The notes below the pieces were generated by a model. That model made no database searches and was not told the DNA's origin. It saw nothing but the letters and a program-made list of their open reading frames with translations. A stretch of 64,000 nt of DNA from Sorangium cellulosum (lineage in GTDB: Bacteria; Myxococcota_A; Polyangia; Polyangiales; Polyangiaceae), in contig NZ_CP012673.1 of the NCBI RefSeq assembly GCF_002950945.1, forward strand, positions 310,001-374,000. The letters run 5' to 3'. This document shows positions 43,595 through 51,461 of the stretch, one piece after another (the stretch's first letter is position 1; each line of letters begins with the position of its first letter). The position numbers were made by a program, and so were the translations under genes.

Positions 43595-44671
43595 ATGACC
43601 AACGCTCATTCACTCGACACCTACCGGCTGCTGGGGCGCTCGGGCCTGCGCGTCTCGCCGCTGTCCCTCGGCGCGATGACGTTCGGCGCCGACTGGGGCT
43701 GGGGCGCCGACCGCGAGGAGGCCCGGCGCATCTTCGACGCCTACGTCGACCGCGGCGGGAACTTCATCGACACGGCCAACAAGTACACCGAAGGCACGTC
43801 GGAGCGGCTGCTCGGCGAGTTCGCCGGCGACAAGCGCGAGCGCCTCGTGCTGGCCACCAAGTACACGCTGACCATGCGGCCCGGCGATCCCAACTCGGGC
43901 GGCAACCACCGCAAGAGCATGGTGCGCTCGGTCGAGGCGAGCCTCGAGCGGCTGAGGACCGATTACATCGATCTCCTCTACCTGCACGCCTGGGACGGCA
44001 CCACGCCCGTGGAGGAGGTCCTGCGCGCGATGGATGATCTCGTCCGTTCGGGGAAGGTGCTGTATGTCGGCATCTCCGACACGCCCGCGTGGCAGGTCTC
44101 GCGCATGCAGGCCATCGCGGACCTGCGCGGGTGGGCGCCGCTCGTCGCGCTTCAGATCGAGTACAGCCTGATCGAGCGCACGGTGGAGCGGGATCTCATC
44201 CCCATGGCGCAGGAGATGGGCCTCGGGGTCATCCCGTGGTCGCCGCTGGGGAGCGGCGTGCTGACCGGGAAGTACACGAGGGCCGATCTGGACATCGGCG
44301 ACGGCGCGGCGAATCCGGCCGGCACGCGCAAGAACCTCGCCGCCGCGAACGGCGCGCTGACCGAGCGGGGTCTCGAGATCGCCGAGGTGGTGAAGGCGGT
44401 CGCGGCCGAGAGCGGCAGGACGCCGTCGCAGATCGCGATCGCCTGGACGCTGCTCAACCCGGCCGTGACCGCCCCGATCCTGGGCGCGCGGACCCTGAAG
44501 CAGATCGAGGACAACCTGGGCGCCCTCGACGTGCGGCTGACCGATGACCAGCGCGCCCGGCTCGAGAAGGCCAGCGCCGTCTCGCTCGGCTTCCCGCACG
44601 ATTTCCTGGCGCGGCCGATCGTCCGAGGCGTCGTGTTCGGCGACGTGAAGATCGCCGCCCGGCGATCCTGA
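43595..44671 (+). CDS. Aldo/keto reductase
   Basis: 358 residues forming an NADPH-dependent (alpha/beta)8 barrel. Catalytic residues are visible: Asp in NFIDTANKYTEG (with Tyr in the variant position N-K-Y), Lys in LVLATKYTL, His in YLHAWDG. The end GARTLKQIEDNLGALDVRL matches the cofactor-binding segment. It reduces aldehydes or ketones; the substrate is unknown. ATG 43595 has GGAGA upstream. It is divergently paired with a LysR regulator. Confidence 0.9.
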   Translation: MTNAHSLDTYRLLGRSGLRVSPLSLGAMTFGADWGWGADREEARRIFDAYVDRGGNFIDTANKYTEGTSERLLGEFAGDKRERLVLATKYTLTMRPGDPNSGGNHRKSMVRSVEASLERLRTDYIDLLYLHAWDGTTPVEEVLRAMDDLVRSGKVLYVGISDTPAWQVSRMQAIADLRGWAPLVALQIEYSLIERTVERDLIPMAQEMGLGVIPWSPLGSGVLTGKYTRADLDIGDGAANPAGTRKNLAAANGALTERGLEIAEVVKAVAAESGRTPSQIAIAWTLLNPAVTAPILGARTLKQIEDNLGALDVRLTDDQRARLEKASAVSLGFPHDFLARPIVRGVVFGDVKIAARRS

Positions 44672-44789
44672 GGTGAGCTCGCCTCGCGGCCAGCGTCCCG
44701 CCGCCGCGCTTTCACACCGTCCGGACGTGCGCCGCCCACACCACCTCCCGAGCGCACGAGCTTCTCGAGCCCGAAGGATCCGAGCTGGC

Positions 44790-45803
44790 TCAAAGACCAC
44801 CCCGGCCCTTGTTTCCCGCTCGCCGCTCGAACCGCAACCTGAGCACCTCGTCCTCGAGCTCGTTCGCGATCGCCATCGCCCGCCGCCTCGCCTCCGCGCC
44901 CTCCTCGCCGCCCACGATTCGCGCCAGCATGTTCAGCGCCATCGCGCGCATCCGCATGTGCCCGCCGTCCCCCGCGTGCCGGCACGCCTCCCGCGCGAGC
45001 GCCGCGCCTTCCTCGGGGAAACCCTGCTTCCACCGCGCATACGAAAGGCCGTTCGCCCGCCGCGCCCGCGCGAAGGCCGGACCGTCCTCCGGGATGCGCC
45101 GGTAAAGCGCCTCCGCAGCCGCCGGATCCGGCTGCTTGCCGCCCCAGGAGCGGTTCCGCTCGAAGGCGCGTTGATCGATCCACCGGGCGAACAGGCAGGC
45201 TCGGTCGTTGGCGGGCATCGGCAGCTCGAAGAGCGGCTCGATCTCGTCGAGCAGGCCGGCCACGCGCGCGACATCATCACGGCTCGCCAGGAAGGCCTCC
45301 GTGAGCAGAGCCTCCACCCGCGCCTCGGGCGGGGCCTTTCCGAGCAGCGGCCGGATGCGGGCGAGGTGCGTCTTTCCGGCCTCGCGGTCGTCGCCGCGCA
45401 GCACGCAGGTGGCGTGGGCGAGGGCGAGGAAGACGTGGGAGGTCGGATCCTCGCTCACCGGCGGTCGATCCCAGAGGCGCAAGAGGTCCTGGGCGAGGGG
45501 CAGGGGCAGGTCGGTGAACCGCGAGTGATAGGCGCCCATCCAGCGGGCGCGCTCGGTGAGCGCGTCCGGCAAGCCGAAGGCCGCGAGCGCGCGTGCCCCC
45601 CAGGTCCCGCCGTCCCGCTGGCCACGCGTCCGCAGCCGGCGCAGGGCGCGCTCGATCGAGGTGACGTCGTCCTCGTAGCCACGCAGGGAGGCGAGCCGCT
45701 CGGCGACCGCGGTCAAGGACCCGTGCTGCGCGACGAGCCAGGCGACGTAATCCTCCCAGGAAAAGCCTGCGGGAGCGGCCTGTCCGGTTTCGTGTCCGGG
45801 CAT
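44790..45803 (-). CDS. Hypothetical helical-repeat protein
   Basis: 337 residues, almost entirely helical, with TPR-like elements (ALTERARWMGAYHSRFTDLP, EALLTEAFLASRDDVARVAG, ANGLSYARWKQGFPEEGAAL) and no signal peptide. The N-terminus contains GFSWEDYVAWLVAQHGSLTA and a short HTH-like stretch. I recognise no enzymatic motif. The family appears to be of myxobacterial type, often as many paralogues per genome. It is divergent from the exonuclease by 47 bp. Confidence 0.65.
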   Translation of the reverse strand: MPGHETGQAAPAGFSWEDYVAWLVAQHGSLTAVAERLASLRGYEDDVTSIERALRRLRTRGQRDGGTWGARALAAFGLPDALTERARWMGAYHSRFTDLPLPLAQDLLRLWDRPPVSEDPTSHVFLALAHATCVLRGDDREAGKTHLARIRPLLGKAPPEARVEALLTEAFLASRDDVARVAGLLDEIEPLFELPMPANDRACLFARWIDQRAFERNRSWGGKQPDPAAAEALYRRIPEDGPAFARARRANGLSYARWKQGFPEEGAALAREACRHAGDGGHMRMRAMALNMLARIVGGEEGAEARRRAMAIANELEDEVLRLRFERRAGNKGRGGL

Positions 45804-45850
45804 GTTCTTCGCGCGGATCGTATCAAGGTTCAGCAGAAAGGAGGACGGAC

Positions 45851-46426
45851 ATGGGAAAGGAACCTGCATTTTTCCTGGTGATCGATCTGGAGGCGACGTG
45901 CGACGAGGAGGGCCGCATCCCCGAGCGCATCATGGAGATCATCGAGATCGGCGCGGTCCTCGTGGACGGCGCGACGCTCGAGCCCGTGAGCGAGTTCGCC
46001 ACCTTCGTGCGCCCGGTCATCCGGCCGAAGCTCACGGAGTTCTGCACGAAGCTCACCACGATCACGCAAGCAGACGTCGACGCCGCGCCCACGTTCCCCG
46101 AAGCCATCGCGGCGCTGGGGCGCTTCGTCGGCCAGCGGGAGGCGCTCTTCTGCTCGTGGGGCGATTACGACCGCAAGCAGTTCGAGATCGACGCGGCCCG
46201 CTGGGGCGTGCCCCTGCCGCTGCAGGGGCACATGAACATCAAGAAGCGCTTCTCCGCGACGCTCGGGGTGACCCAGCGCTACGGCATGGCGAGCGCGCTC
46301 GAGCGGCTCGGACTCCCACTCCACGGGACACACCACCGCGGGATCGACGATGCGCGCAACATCGCACGAATCCTGCCTTACGCGATCGGCCGCGTGCCGG
46401 TCCCGGATGCAGGGCCCGCGGGGTGA
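45851..46426 (+). CDS. DEDDh 3'-5' exonuclease (ERI1/KapD-like)
   Basis: 191 residues. Exo I is FFLVIDLEATCDEEG (D and E metal ligands), Exo II is FCSWGDYDRKQFE, and Exo III is HHRGIDDARNIARIL with the catalytic His five residues before Asp. The short form and EATC signature place it with ERI1/KapD/prnp-interacting exonucleases that trim RNA 3' ends. The gene is complete. An AAAGGAGG RBS precedes ATG 45851. Confidence 0.85.
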   Translation: MGKEPAFFLVIDLEATCDEEGRIPERIMEIIEIGAVLVDGATLEPVSEFATFVRPVIRPKLTEFCTKLTTITQADVDAAPTFPEAIAALGRFVGQREALFCSWGDYDRKQFEIDAARWGVPLPLQGHMNIKKRFSATLGVTQRYGMASALERLGLPLHGTHHRGIDDARNIARILPYAIGRVPVPDAGPAG

Positions 46427-46626
46427 GCGCCTCGCTGGGGACCACGAGGGCGCGGTCGCGGCCGGGGCGAGCGCCTGTCCCGCGCCGTCCGAGGTCGTGC
46501 GCGCCGGGGTCACGATGCCGCGCCCCGGTGGGGACGCCGGCGTGCGCCGGCGGTCGCTGGAGTCGCCGTGTGGAGGCGGGTCGACCGCGATGCGTTACGC
46601 TGGGTCGCGCTCAGCGAGGGCCTACA

Positions 46627-46775
46627 GGCGGCGGCGAGCCGGGTCGCGTCGAAGAGGGCGATCTGGGTGCGCTCGGCCAGCGCCGCGGGAGAGAGGCGAC
46701 CAAGCGAGGGGAGAGCGGCCGTGCCGAGCAGGCGCGGCCCGACGCCGGGCAGACCGAGCACCAGCTCGATGAAGG
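46627..46775 (-). pseudogene. RadC N-terminal fragment (duplicate)
   Basis: Reverse translation gives LGLPGVGPRLLGTAALPSLG and RTQIALFDATRLAAA, nearly identical at DNA level (about 90% by eye) to codons 30-75 of the RadC gene at 47828-48463. It ends abruptly at both sides and lacks the JAB catalytic domain, so it is a duplicated fragment. Confidence 0.7.
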
Positions 46776-46786
46776 GGTAGCCAGCA

Positions 46787-47209
46787 CTACGCGGGCGGGT
46801 GCCAGCCCACCTCGGCCCAGCGCCGACGTGCGGCGACGATCGTCGGGCGGTTCATCCGGAGCGCGATGACCGTTGCTCTACCGGACGGCGTCACGCCCTC
46901 TACCCTGGTTGCGTCGACGCTCCACGTGAAGTGATCGCTCCAGCGATGAAGGCGCGGATTGAAGAGCGGCACGACGTCTCCCGTCAGCGGGTCGACCGAC
47001 TCCGTGGCGCCTGCCTTGAACTCGTTGCATGGGCGGCATGCGAGGCATACATTCTCGAACGAGGTCGGCCCGCCCTTCGAGACCGGCGCGATGTGATCGT
47101 AGGTCAGGGGAATTCCGCTATTGGCCTCGCTTGTCAGGCAGTATTGACAGCGGCGCCGGTCGGCCTCCTCGATACGAGAACGGAGCAGTTCGGAGACGTA
47201 GGTTGACAC
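46787..47209 (-). CDS. HNH endonuclease
   Basis: 140 residues starting at GTG. HNH core: CQYCLTSEANSGIPLTYDHI, APVSKGGPTSFENVCLACRP, CNEFKA, with paired CxxC zinc knuckles. The downstream segment DPLTGDVVPLFNPRLHRWSD, HF and TPSGRATVIALRMNRPTIV is a conserved extension of the subfamily usually encoded just after a small helical protein, as here. It probably nicks or cleaves DNA; its biological role is unknown. The gene follows the 134-aa gene by 34 bp. Confidence 0.85.
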   Translation of the reverse strand: MSTYVSELLRSRIEEADRRRCQYCLTSEANSGIPLTYDHIAPVSKGGPTSFENVCLACRPCNEFKAGATESVDPLTGDVVPLFNPRLHRWSDHFTWSVDATRVEGVTPSGRATVIALRMNRPTIVAARRRWAEVGWHPPA

Positions 47210-47243
47210 CGCAGTCCGTCTTCCATCTCGTGGAGGGCGCGCG

Positions 47244-47648
47244 CTACGGAGAAGCGACGGCGTGCCCGCGCCATCGCAGGAGCGCCGCTGCGTGCGCCTT
47301 GCGGAGCATGAACAGGTCGCTCTCGTGGCGAAGACGCTCGAGCTCGATGCGCTCCGCCGGCGTGAGGAGCCCCTGGGTGTTCCGGTCGAGCAGCTCGTCG
47401 TAGCGCACGAGCTCTGCTTCGGACCTGTGGCTCTTTGCGATCTGCCAGAGCGCCTGGTCGTCCATCTTGTCCAGGCAGGCGAGGTCGACCTGGAACTCCG
47501 GGGGCGCGTCGTCCCAGGCGGGAGGGCTACCGAGGCTCAGCGCCCGCAGCATCACGGCTTCGAGCGGCTGTCGGGTCGCGAGCGCAGTGCCCCTCAGTCG
47601 CTGGTAGAGCGCTTCGGGGAGAGCGAGGGTGACGGTGGCGGTCGACAT
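47244..47648 (-). CDS. Helical protein encoded with HNH endonuclease, RHH-like N-terminus
   Basis: 134 residues. The N-terminus TATVTLALPEALYQRLRGTA looks like a ribbon-helix-helix DNA-binding start. The rest is helical and charged (DDQALWQIAKSHRSEAELVR, YDELLDRNTQGLLTPAERIE, LMLRKAHAAALLRWRGH-like end). The same protein type repeatedly precedes this HNH subfamily, so the pair probably forms one unit, perhaps regulator plus nuclease. A fragment of a related gene lies at 38800. Confidence 0.65.
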   Translation of the reverse strand: MSTATVTLALPEALYQRLRGTALATRQPLEAVMLRALSLGSPPAWDDAPPEFQVDLACLDKMDDQALWQIAKSHRSEAELVRYDELLDRNTQGLLTPAERIELERLRHESDLFMLRKAHAAALLRWRGHAVASP

Positions 47649-47827
47649 CGCGCTGGGGTGGACGCGGGAGGCAAGCCCGCATCGCCGTCGAGCCTAGCAC
47701 GAGGAGCACCCCGGCTCCTCCCCGGCCAGCCGCGATGACGAGAGCGAACGCGCGGCGGGCTGCCGGCTGGGGCGGTGCGCGGGAGGCTTTCGGCTGGATG
47801 CGCAGGGGCGGTGCGCCCCGCGCGGGC

Positions 47828-48463
47828 CTACTCGTGGACGGCGGCGTAGCGGCCGCTTGGGGTGACGATGACGTGGGCCTTGAACGGAACGTGCAGCTCC
47901 GCGGCGAGGTGGCGCAGCTCCAGGGTCATCGCTTCGTCCTCGGGGGTCGGCGTCGGGTCGCCGCTCGGGTGGTTATGGGCCAGCACGAAGCTGTGGGCGG
48001 CCATGTCCAGCGCCGTGCGCAGGACGGTGGCGCGGCCGACGTAGAGGGCGTCGTCGGAACCGCGGGCGAGCAGGCGCGTCTCGCGGACGCGGCCGTGGGT
48101 GTCGAGCGCGGCGATCCAGAGCTCCTCGTGGACCAGGGAGGCGAGCCTCGGGCCGAAGTACCGCGCCACGCGGGCGGCGTCGTTGAGGAGCGCGCCCCGG
48201 CGTGCGCGGGCGGCGTGGTAGCGGCGGCCGAGTTCGAAGGCGGCGGCGAGCCGGGTCGCGTCGAACAGCGCGATCTGGGTGCGCTCGGCGAGGGCGGCGG
48301 GCGAGAGGCGACCGAGCGAGGGGAGAGCGGCCGTGCCGAGGAGGCGCGGGCCGACGCCGGGCAGGCCGAGCACCATCTCGAGGAGGGCGGCCTCGGTCGC
48401 GGTCGGGAGATCGGGCAGCGTCTCGGCGGGGGCGTCGACGGGGGCGCGGCTCATCGGGCTCAT
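47828..48463 (-). CDS. RadC family protein (JAB/MPN domain)
   Basis: 211 residues. N-terminal helix-hairpin-helix-like part (MVLGLPGVGPRLLG) and C-terminal MPN/JAB domain with the metal motif LAHNHPSGDPTPTPED and an upstream Glu (HEELWIAALD). The name RadC is historical; recent work links these proteins to mobile elements rather than to recombination repair. The frame continues upstream without a stop through an IS66 remnant and a sigma-factor piece up to 49174, but MSPMSRAPVD at 48463 is the natural start. Confidence 0.8.
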   Translation of the reverse strand: MSPMSRAPVDAPAETLPDLPTATEAALLEMVLGLPGVGPRLLGTAALPSLGRLSPAALAERTQIALFDATRLAAAFELGRRYHAARARRGALLNDAARVARYFGPRLASLVHEELWIAALDTHGRVRETRLLARGSDDALYVGRATVLRTALDMAAHSFVLAHNHPSGDPTPTPEDEAMTLELRHLAAELHVPFKAHVIVTPSGRYAAVHE

Positions 48464-48476
48464 CGGGGCCACCGCC

Positions 48477-48790
48477 AGCTTCTTTCCCACGATTACGTAG
48501 CCAGTGCGGTCCCAGAACAAGATCCGGACCTGGTCGCCTCGCCGATTCCTGAACACGAACAGATGCCCGCAGAGCGGGTCGGCTCCGAAGCTGTGCGCGA
48601 CCAGCACCGACAACCCATCGAAGCTCTTGCGCAGGTCGGTAGGCTCGGCCGCGACGTAGACGCGCACCGACGGCGGCAGCGTCAGCACGGCGTCTCCTCG
48701 GCGGCCAGCGCCAGCACACGCTCGAGCGTGGCCGGGTCGAAGCCCGGCCGAACGCGGACCACCCGACCGTTGGGCAGCGCGCAGCTCCTC
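48477..48790 (-). mobile_element. IS66-family remnant (tnpA 3' end + tnpB 5' end)
   Basis: Reverse strand, in order: LPNGRVVRVRPGFDPATLER, VLALAAEETPC then stop, the C-terminus of an IS66 TnpA-like protein. Overlapping its stop, a GTG at 48688 starts VLTLPPSVRVYVAAEPTDLR, KSFDGLSVLV, FVFRNRRGDQVRILFWDRTG, the N-terminus of IS66 TnpB. TnpB breaks off after GYVIVGKKL where the RadC leader begins. The remaining TnpB and the IS66 transposase (TnpC) are absent. Confidence 0.75.
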
Positions 48791-49174
48791 GGCGCACTCG
48801 GGGCACAGGTCGAGGTGCTGCGCGGCCTCGACCAGCACCGCCGGCACCGGGGCGCCCTCCGCGACCAGCTCGGCGTACTGCGGCGTGAGCTGATCCAGCG
48901 ACACGTCCTTCCAGCGGGCCTTCCGCACCTCCGTGAGCGCCACGCGGATGGAGATGGTGATCGCCCAGGTGGTGAATCGGCTGGCGCCCCGGAAGGAATC
49001 GAGCGCGCCGAGCACCTTCAGCGTGGCGTCCTGAGTCAGGTCGTCGATCAGGGCGTCCCCCACGCCGCTGCGTCCGGCGAGCGCCCGCTGCAGGCCTCCC
49101 CGCACGACGCGTCGCAGCTCGGCGACAGCGGCGCTCGCCTGCGCTCCGGGCTCGTGAGGAGGAGACCGGCTCAT
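48780..49174 (-). pseudogene. Truncated ECF sigma factor fused to anti-sigma tail
   Basis: Starts normally (MSRSPPHEPGAQAS) and carries sigma region 2 (DALIDDLTQDATLKVLGALD, FRGASRFTTWAITISIRVAL). After SLDQLTPQYAELVAEGAP it jumps to AQHLDLCPECAEELRA, the Cys-pair end of a short anti-sigma protein. Region 4 is missing, so it cannot be a functional sigma factor. The IS66 remnant begins immediately after, suggesting that insertion and deletion destroyed a sigma/anti-sigma pair. Confidence 0.6.
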
Positions 49175-49441
49175 CCCGTCGACCAGATCGGCTCACACGT
49201 CGCGGTAGCAGCGCTCACGCTCCTCGACATCTCTCAGCCCGCGGCCGGCGACCCATCGGACGGCACCACGCCTCCCGGTTGCGCCAGTCGCGCGCAAGCC
49301 GCGCCTCACCGCCTGCACCAGTTGAGCAAGGTCGGCGCAACCCGCTCCGCGCTCGCGCAAATCTCCCGGAAACCACGCGGAAATACGGCGTCAGCGGCCT
49401 GGCATCCCCGGTGCTTTGGGGTTGAGAGCGAACGCCATCAC

Positions 49442-49458
49442 GACGTCCCACGGACGTC
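49442..49458. promoter_or_regulatory. Palindrome GACGTCC-cac-GGACGTC upstream of RiPP cluster
   Basis: A perfect 7-bp inverted repeat with a 3-base spacer, about 105 bp before the precursor start. It shares GTCC...GGAC half-site ends with the second palindrome at 49528-49547. It is a plausible operator for a metal- or stress-responsive regulator. No regulator gene is adjacent. Confidence 0.45.
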
Positions 49459-49527
49459 ATGACCGTTCGCCGGCGGCCCCAGGGACGGCTCTGTCCCGAA
49501 GCCCGCCGGTCCCCCTTGCGTGAGGCT

Positions 49528-49547
49528 TGTGTCCACACACGGACACA
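49528..49547. promoter_or_regulatory. Palindrome TGTGTCC-acacac-GGACACA in precursor leader
   Basis: A perfect 7-bp inverted repeat with a 6-base spacer, ending 15 bases before the precursor ATG and just upstream of the RBS (GGAGAAG). The location fits either an operator at the promoter or a short mRNA hairpin controlling precursor translation. Confidence 0.45.
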
Positions 49548-49562
49548 GAACCGGAGAAGACC

Positions 49563-49757
49563 ATGCAGATCGAGAGCGTGCAGTCGAACGAGCCGAACAA
49601 GGTCGAGCAGAACCCGTTCCTGTTCGAGCGGGTCACCGTCGCCAAGGCCCCGGACGAGGAGGAGATGCTCGCGATGCAGCCGGGCTGGTGTGCTTGCGCG
49701 GGCCGCTGCAATTGCTTCTGTGGCAATTGCGCCGCGTGCTCCATCTCCCCCAACTGA
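49563..49757 (+). CDS. Cys-rich RiPP precursor peptide
   Basis: 64 residues. The leader-like N-terminus (1-40) is acidic and Cys-free (MQIESVQSNEPNKVEQNPFL, FERVTVAKAPDEEEMLAMQP). The core-like C-terminus is GWCACAGRCNCFCGNCAACS plus ISPN, with seven Cys at 43, 45, 49, 51, 53, 56 and 59 in CxC, CxCxC and CxxC spacing. A leader without Cys followed by a dense Cys core, directly upstream of an MNIO (DUF692) gene and its partner, is the arrangement of MNIO substrates. The RBS GGAGAAG fits ATG 49563. The C-terminal Asn and absence of a double-Gly site leave the leader cleavage site open; the Pro-Gly at 40-41 is one candidate. Confidence 0.85.
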   Translation: MQIESVQSNEPNKVEQNPFLFERVTVAKAPDEEEMLAMQPGWCACAGRCNCFCGNCAACSISPN

Positions 49758-49774
49758 GAGCCTAGGTGCACGTC

Positions 49775-50644
49775 ATGCGACGCGATCCTCTTGCTCACCT
49801 CCGCTCGCTGCCATACCTCGGCGTCGGCCTCGGCTATCGCAAGGAGCTGGACGCCAGCATCCGGGCCAACCGATCGTCGATCGACTGTCTGGAGATCATC
49901 TCCGAGCACTACTTCGACGCGACCCCGGACCGGATCGCGCGCCTGACGTCGCTCGCCGAGGAGTTTCCGCTCATCCCCCACGGTATCGAGATGTCCATCG
50001 GTACCGTGGGGGAGGTGGATCCGGCCTACCTGAGCTCCCTCGCCCACGTCACCTCGATCGCGCGGGGCGCCTGGGCGAGCGATCACCTCTCGTTCACCCG
50101 CGCCGGCGGCATCGCCCTCGGGCAGCTCACGCCCCTGGTCCGCGATTGCGCCATGGCCATCGACATCGCGCGAAAGGCGCAGGCCGTGCAGGACCGGCTC
50201 GGCGTCCCCTTCCTGCTGGAGAACGTCTCGTATTACGTGAACTTCACCTCGGAGCTCACCGAGGCGGAGTTCATCGCCGAGATCATGTCGCGCTGCACCT
50301 GCGGCATGCTCCTCGACCTCACCAACCTCTTCTTGAACTCGAGGAACCACGGCTACGACCCCCTCCAGTTCCTCGAGACGATCCCGCTCGACCGCGTCGT
50401 CCAGATCCACCTCGCCGGCGGCGACTCCAAGGAGCACCAGATGGGCGACGTCCTGCTCGATCTCCACGGCGCCGCGGTCTACGAGGAGTCGTTCAAGCTC
50501 CTCGATTACGTGGCCCCGCGGGCCGCGAACCTCCGCTCGGTCATCATCGAGCGGGACCAGAACTTCCCCGAGGACTTCGGCGAGATCCTCGCCGACCTCG
50601 ATCGGGCGCGGCAGATCGTGTCGCAGGTGCGGAGGGCCGCATGA
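49775..50644 (+). CDS. MNIO (DUF692) family iron-dependent peptide-modifying oxidase
   Basis: 289 residues, a TIM-barrel enzyme of the family that includes MbnB (methanobactin), TglH and ChrH, which oxidatively remodel Cys in peptides using clustered iron and O2. Family landmarks are in order: YLGVGLGYRKEL, LEIISEHYF (E43, H45), PHGIEMSIG (H69), ASDHLSF (D103, H104), LLENVSYYV (E149), LLDLTNLFLNS (D181, N184), VQIHLAGG (H212), LDLHG (H231), VIIERDQNFP (E259, D261). These include the His/Asp/Glu metal ligands, all apparently intact. ATG 49775 is 17 nt after the precursor stop; a GTG at 49766 is an alternative. It overlaps the partner gene by 4 bp. Confidence 0.9.
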   Translation: MRRDPLAHLRSLPYLGVGLGYRKELDASIRANRSSIDCLEIISEHYFDATPDRIARLTSLAEEFPLIPHGIEMSIGTVGEVDPAYLSSLAHVTSIARGAWASDHLSFTRAGGIALGQLTPLVRDCAMAIDIARKAQAVQDRLGVPFLLENVSYYVNFTSELTEAEFIAEIMSRCTCGMLLDLTNLFLNSRNHGYDPLQFLETIPLDRVVQIHLAGGDSKEHQMGDVLLDLHGAAVYEESFKLLDYVAPRAANLRSVIIERDQNFPEDFGEILADLDRARQIVSQVRRAA

Positions 50645-51450
50645 GCAGCAGCGGACTCCAGGCGGCGTTCGCCCACGTGCTCGTCGATCGCAAGCTCCGC
50701 GATCGGCTGAGCGAGCAGGGCGAGGCGCTGCGGGCCAGGTTCGATCTCACGGGCGAGGAGCTAGAGAAGCTCCTCGAGCTCAGCCCCTCGCGGCTCGGGG
50801 TGACGGCGACGACGGTGGGCGCCAAGCGGGTGGACTTCCTCGTGCGCGCGCTCCCCCGGACGAGCACGATCTTCGGCGGAAGCTGTCAGTGCCAGCTGAT
50901 GGGCTTCGTCGAGGCCTCGATGCCGTTCGAGCCCTCGGACGGCAACCAGGTCAACCGGCTCGTCGCCGAGGGCCAGCGGTTCATCGAGTACCTCGAGACC
51001 CGGCCGGCGGGCGCGCCCACGTACGCGGTGGATCTGGCGAACTACGAGCTCCTGCACCTGAAGCTCAACTACGCTTCGGACGCCGTCCGCCCCCCGGAGG
51101 GAGAGGTGGTGATCGCCGGCGACGCCCCGCTCCAGCTCGGCCGTCACGTGGCGCTCGGGGAGTTCGGCCACGACGTGGTCTCGCTGATCGAGGCCCCGGA
51201 GCTGCCGAAGGCCGCCGCCCCGGCCCACGCGTTCGTCGCGCTCGTGAAATCAGCCCCGCGGAAGATCGTGCCGTACCGCATCGGTCCGGCGGTGTTCCGC
51301 ATGCTGGAGTCCTGGAGGGCTCCAGCGACCTTGAGCGAAGTGCGCGCGGCCCTGTCCGCGCAGCTCGGGCCGAGCGTCGAGCCCGGCGTCGACGCCGCCG
51401 CCCGCTTCGCCCTCCAGGAAGGCATTCTCGTCACCGTGGCCAAGGATTGA
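50641..51450 (+). CDS. MNIO partner protein (precursor-recognition type)
   Basis: 269 residues with no catalytic motif. The N-terminal helical part (about 1-78: LQAAFAHVLVDRKLRDRLSE, LEKLLELSPSRLG) resembles the short helical domain of MNIO partner proteins. A central alpha/beta part (105-185) leads to a C-terminal winged-helix-like part (RKIVPYRIGPAVFRMLESWR, APATLSEVRAAL, LQEGILVTV), similar in feel to PqqD/RRE domains that hold leader peptides. In MbnBC and TglHI systems the partner is needed for substrate binding. The 4-bp overlap with the oxidase supports a complex. A CQCQ segment lies at 82-85. Confidence 0.75.
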   Translation: MSSSGLQAAFAHVLVDRKLRDRLSEQGEALRARFDLTGEELEKLLELSPSRLGVTATTVGAKRVDFLVRALPRTSTIFGGSCQCQLMGFVEASMPFEPSDGNQVNRLVAEGQRFIEYLETRPAGAPTYAVDLANYELLHLKLNYASDAVRPPEGEVVIAGDAPLQLGRHVALGEFGHDVVSLIEAPELPKAAAPAHAFVALVKSAPRKIVPYRIGPAVFRMLESWRAPATLSEVRAALSAQLGPSVEPGVDAAARFALQEGILVTVAKD

Positions 51451-51461
51451 GAGGTTCGAAC

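Noticed and set aside
49442..49458. Palindrome as a terminator of the sigma/RadC side
   Set aside because: That side is transcribed away from it and no T-run follows; an operator is more consistent with its place before the precursor.
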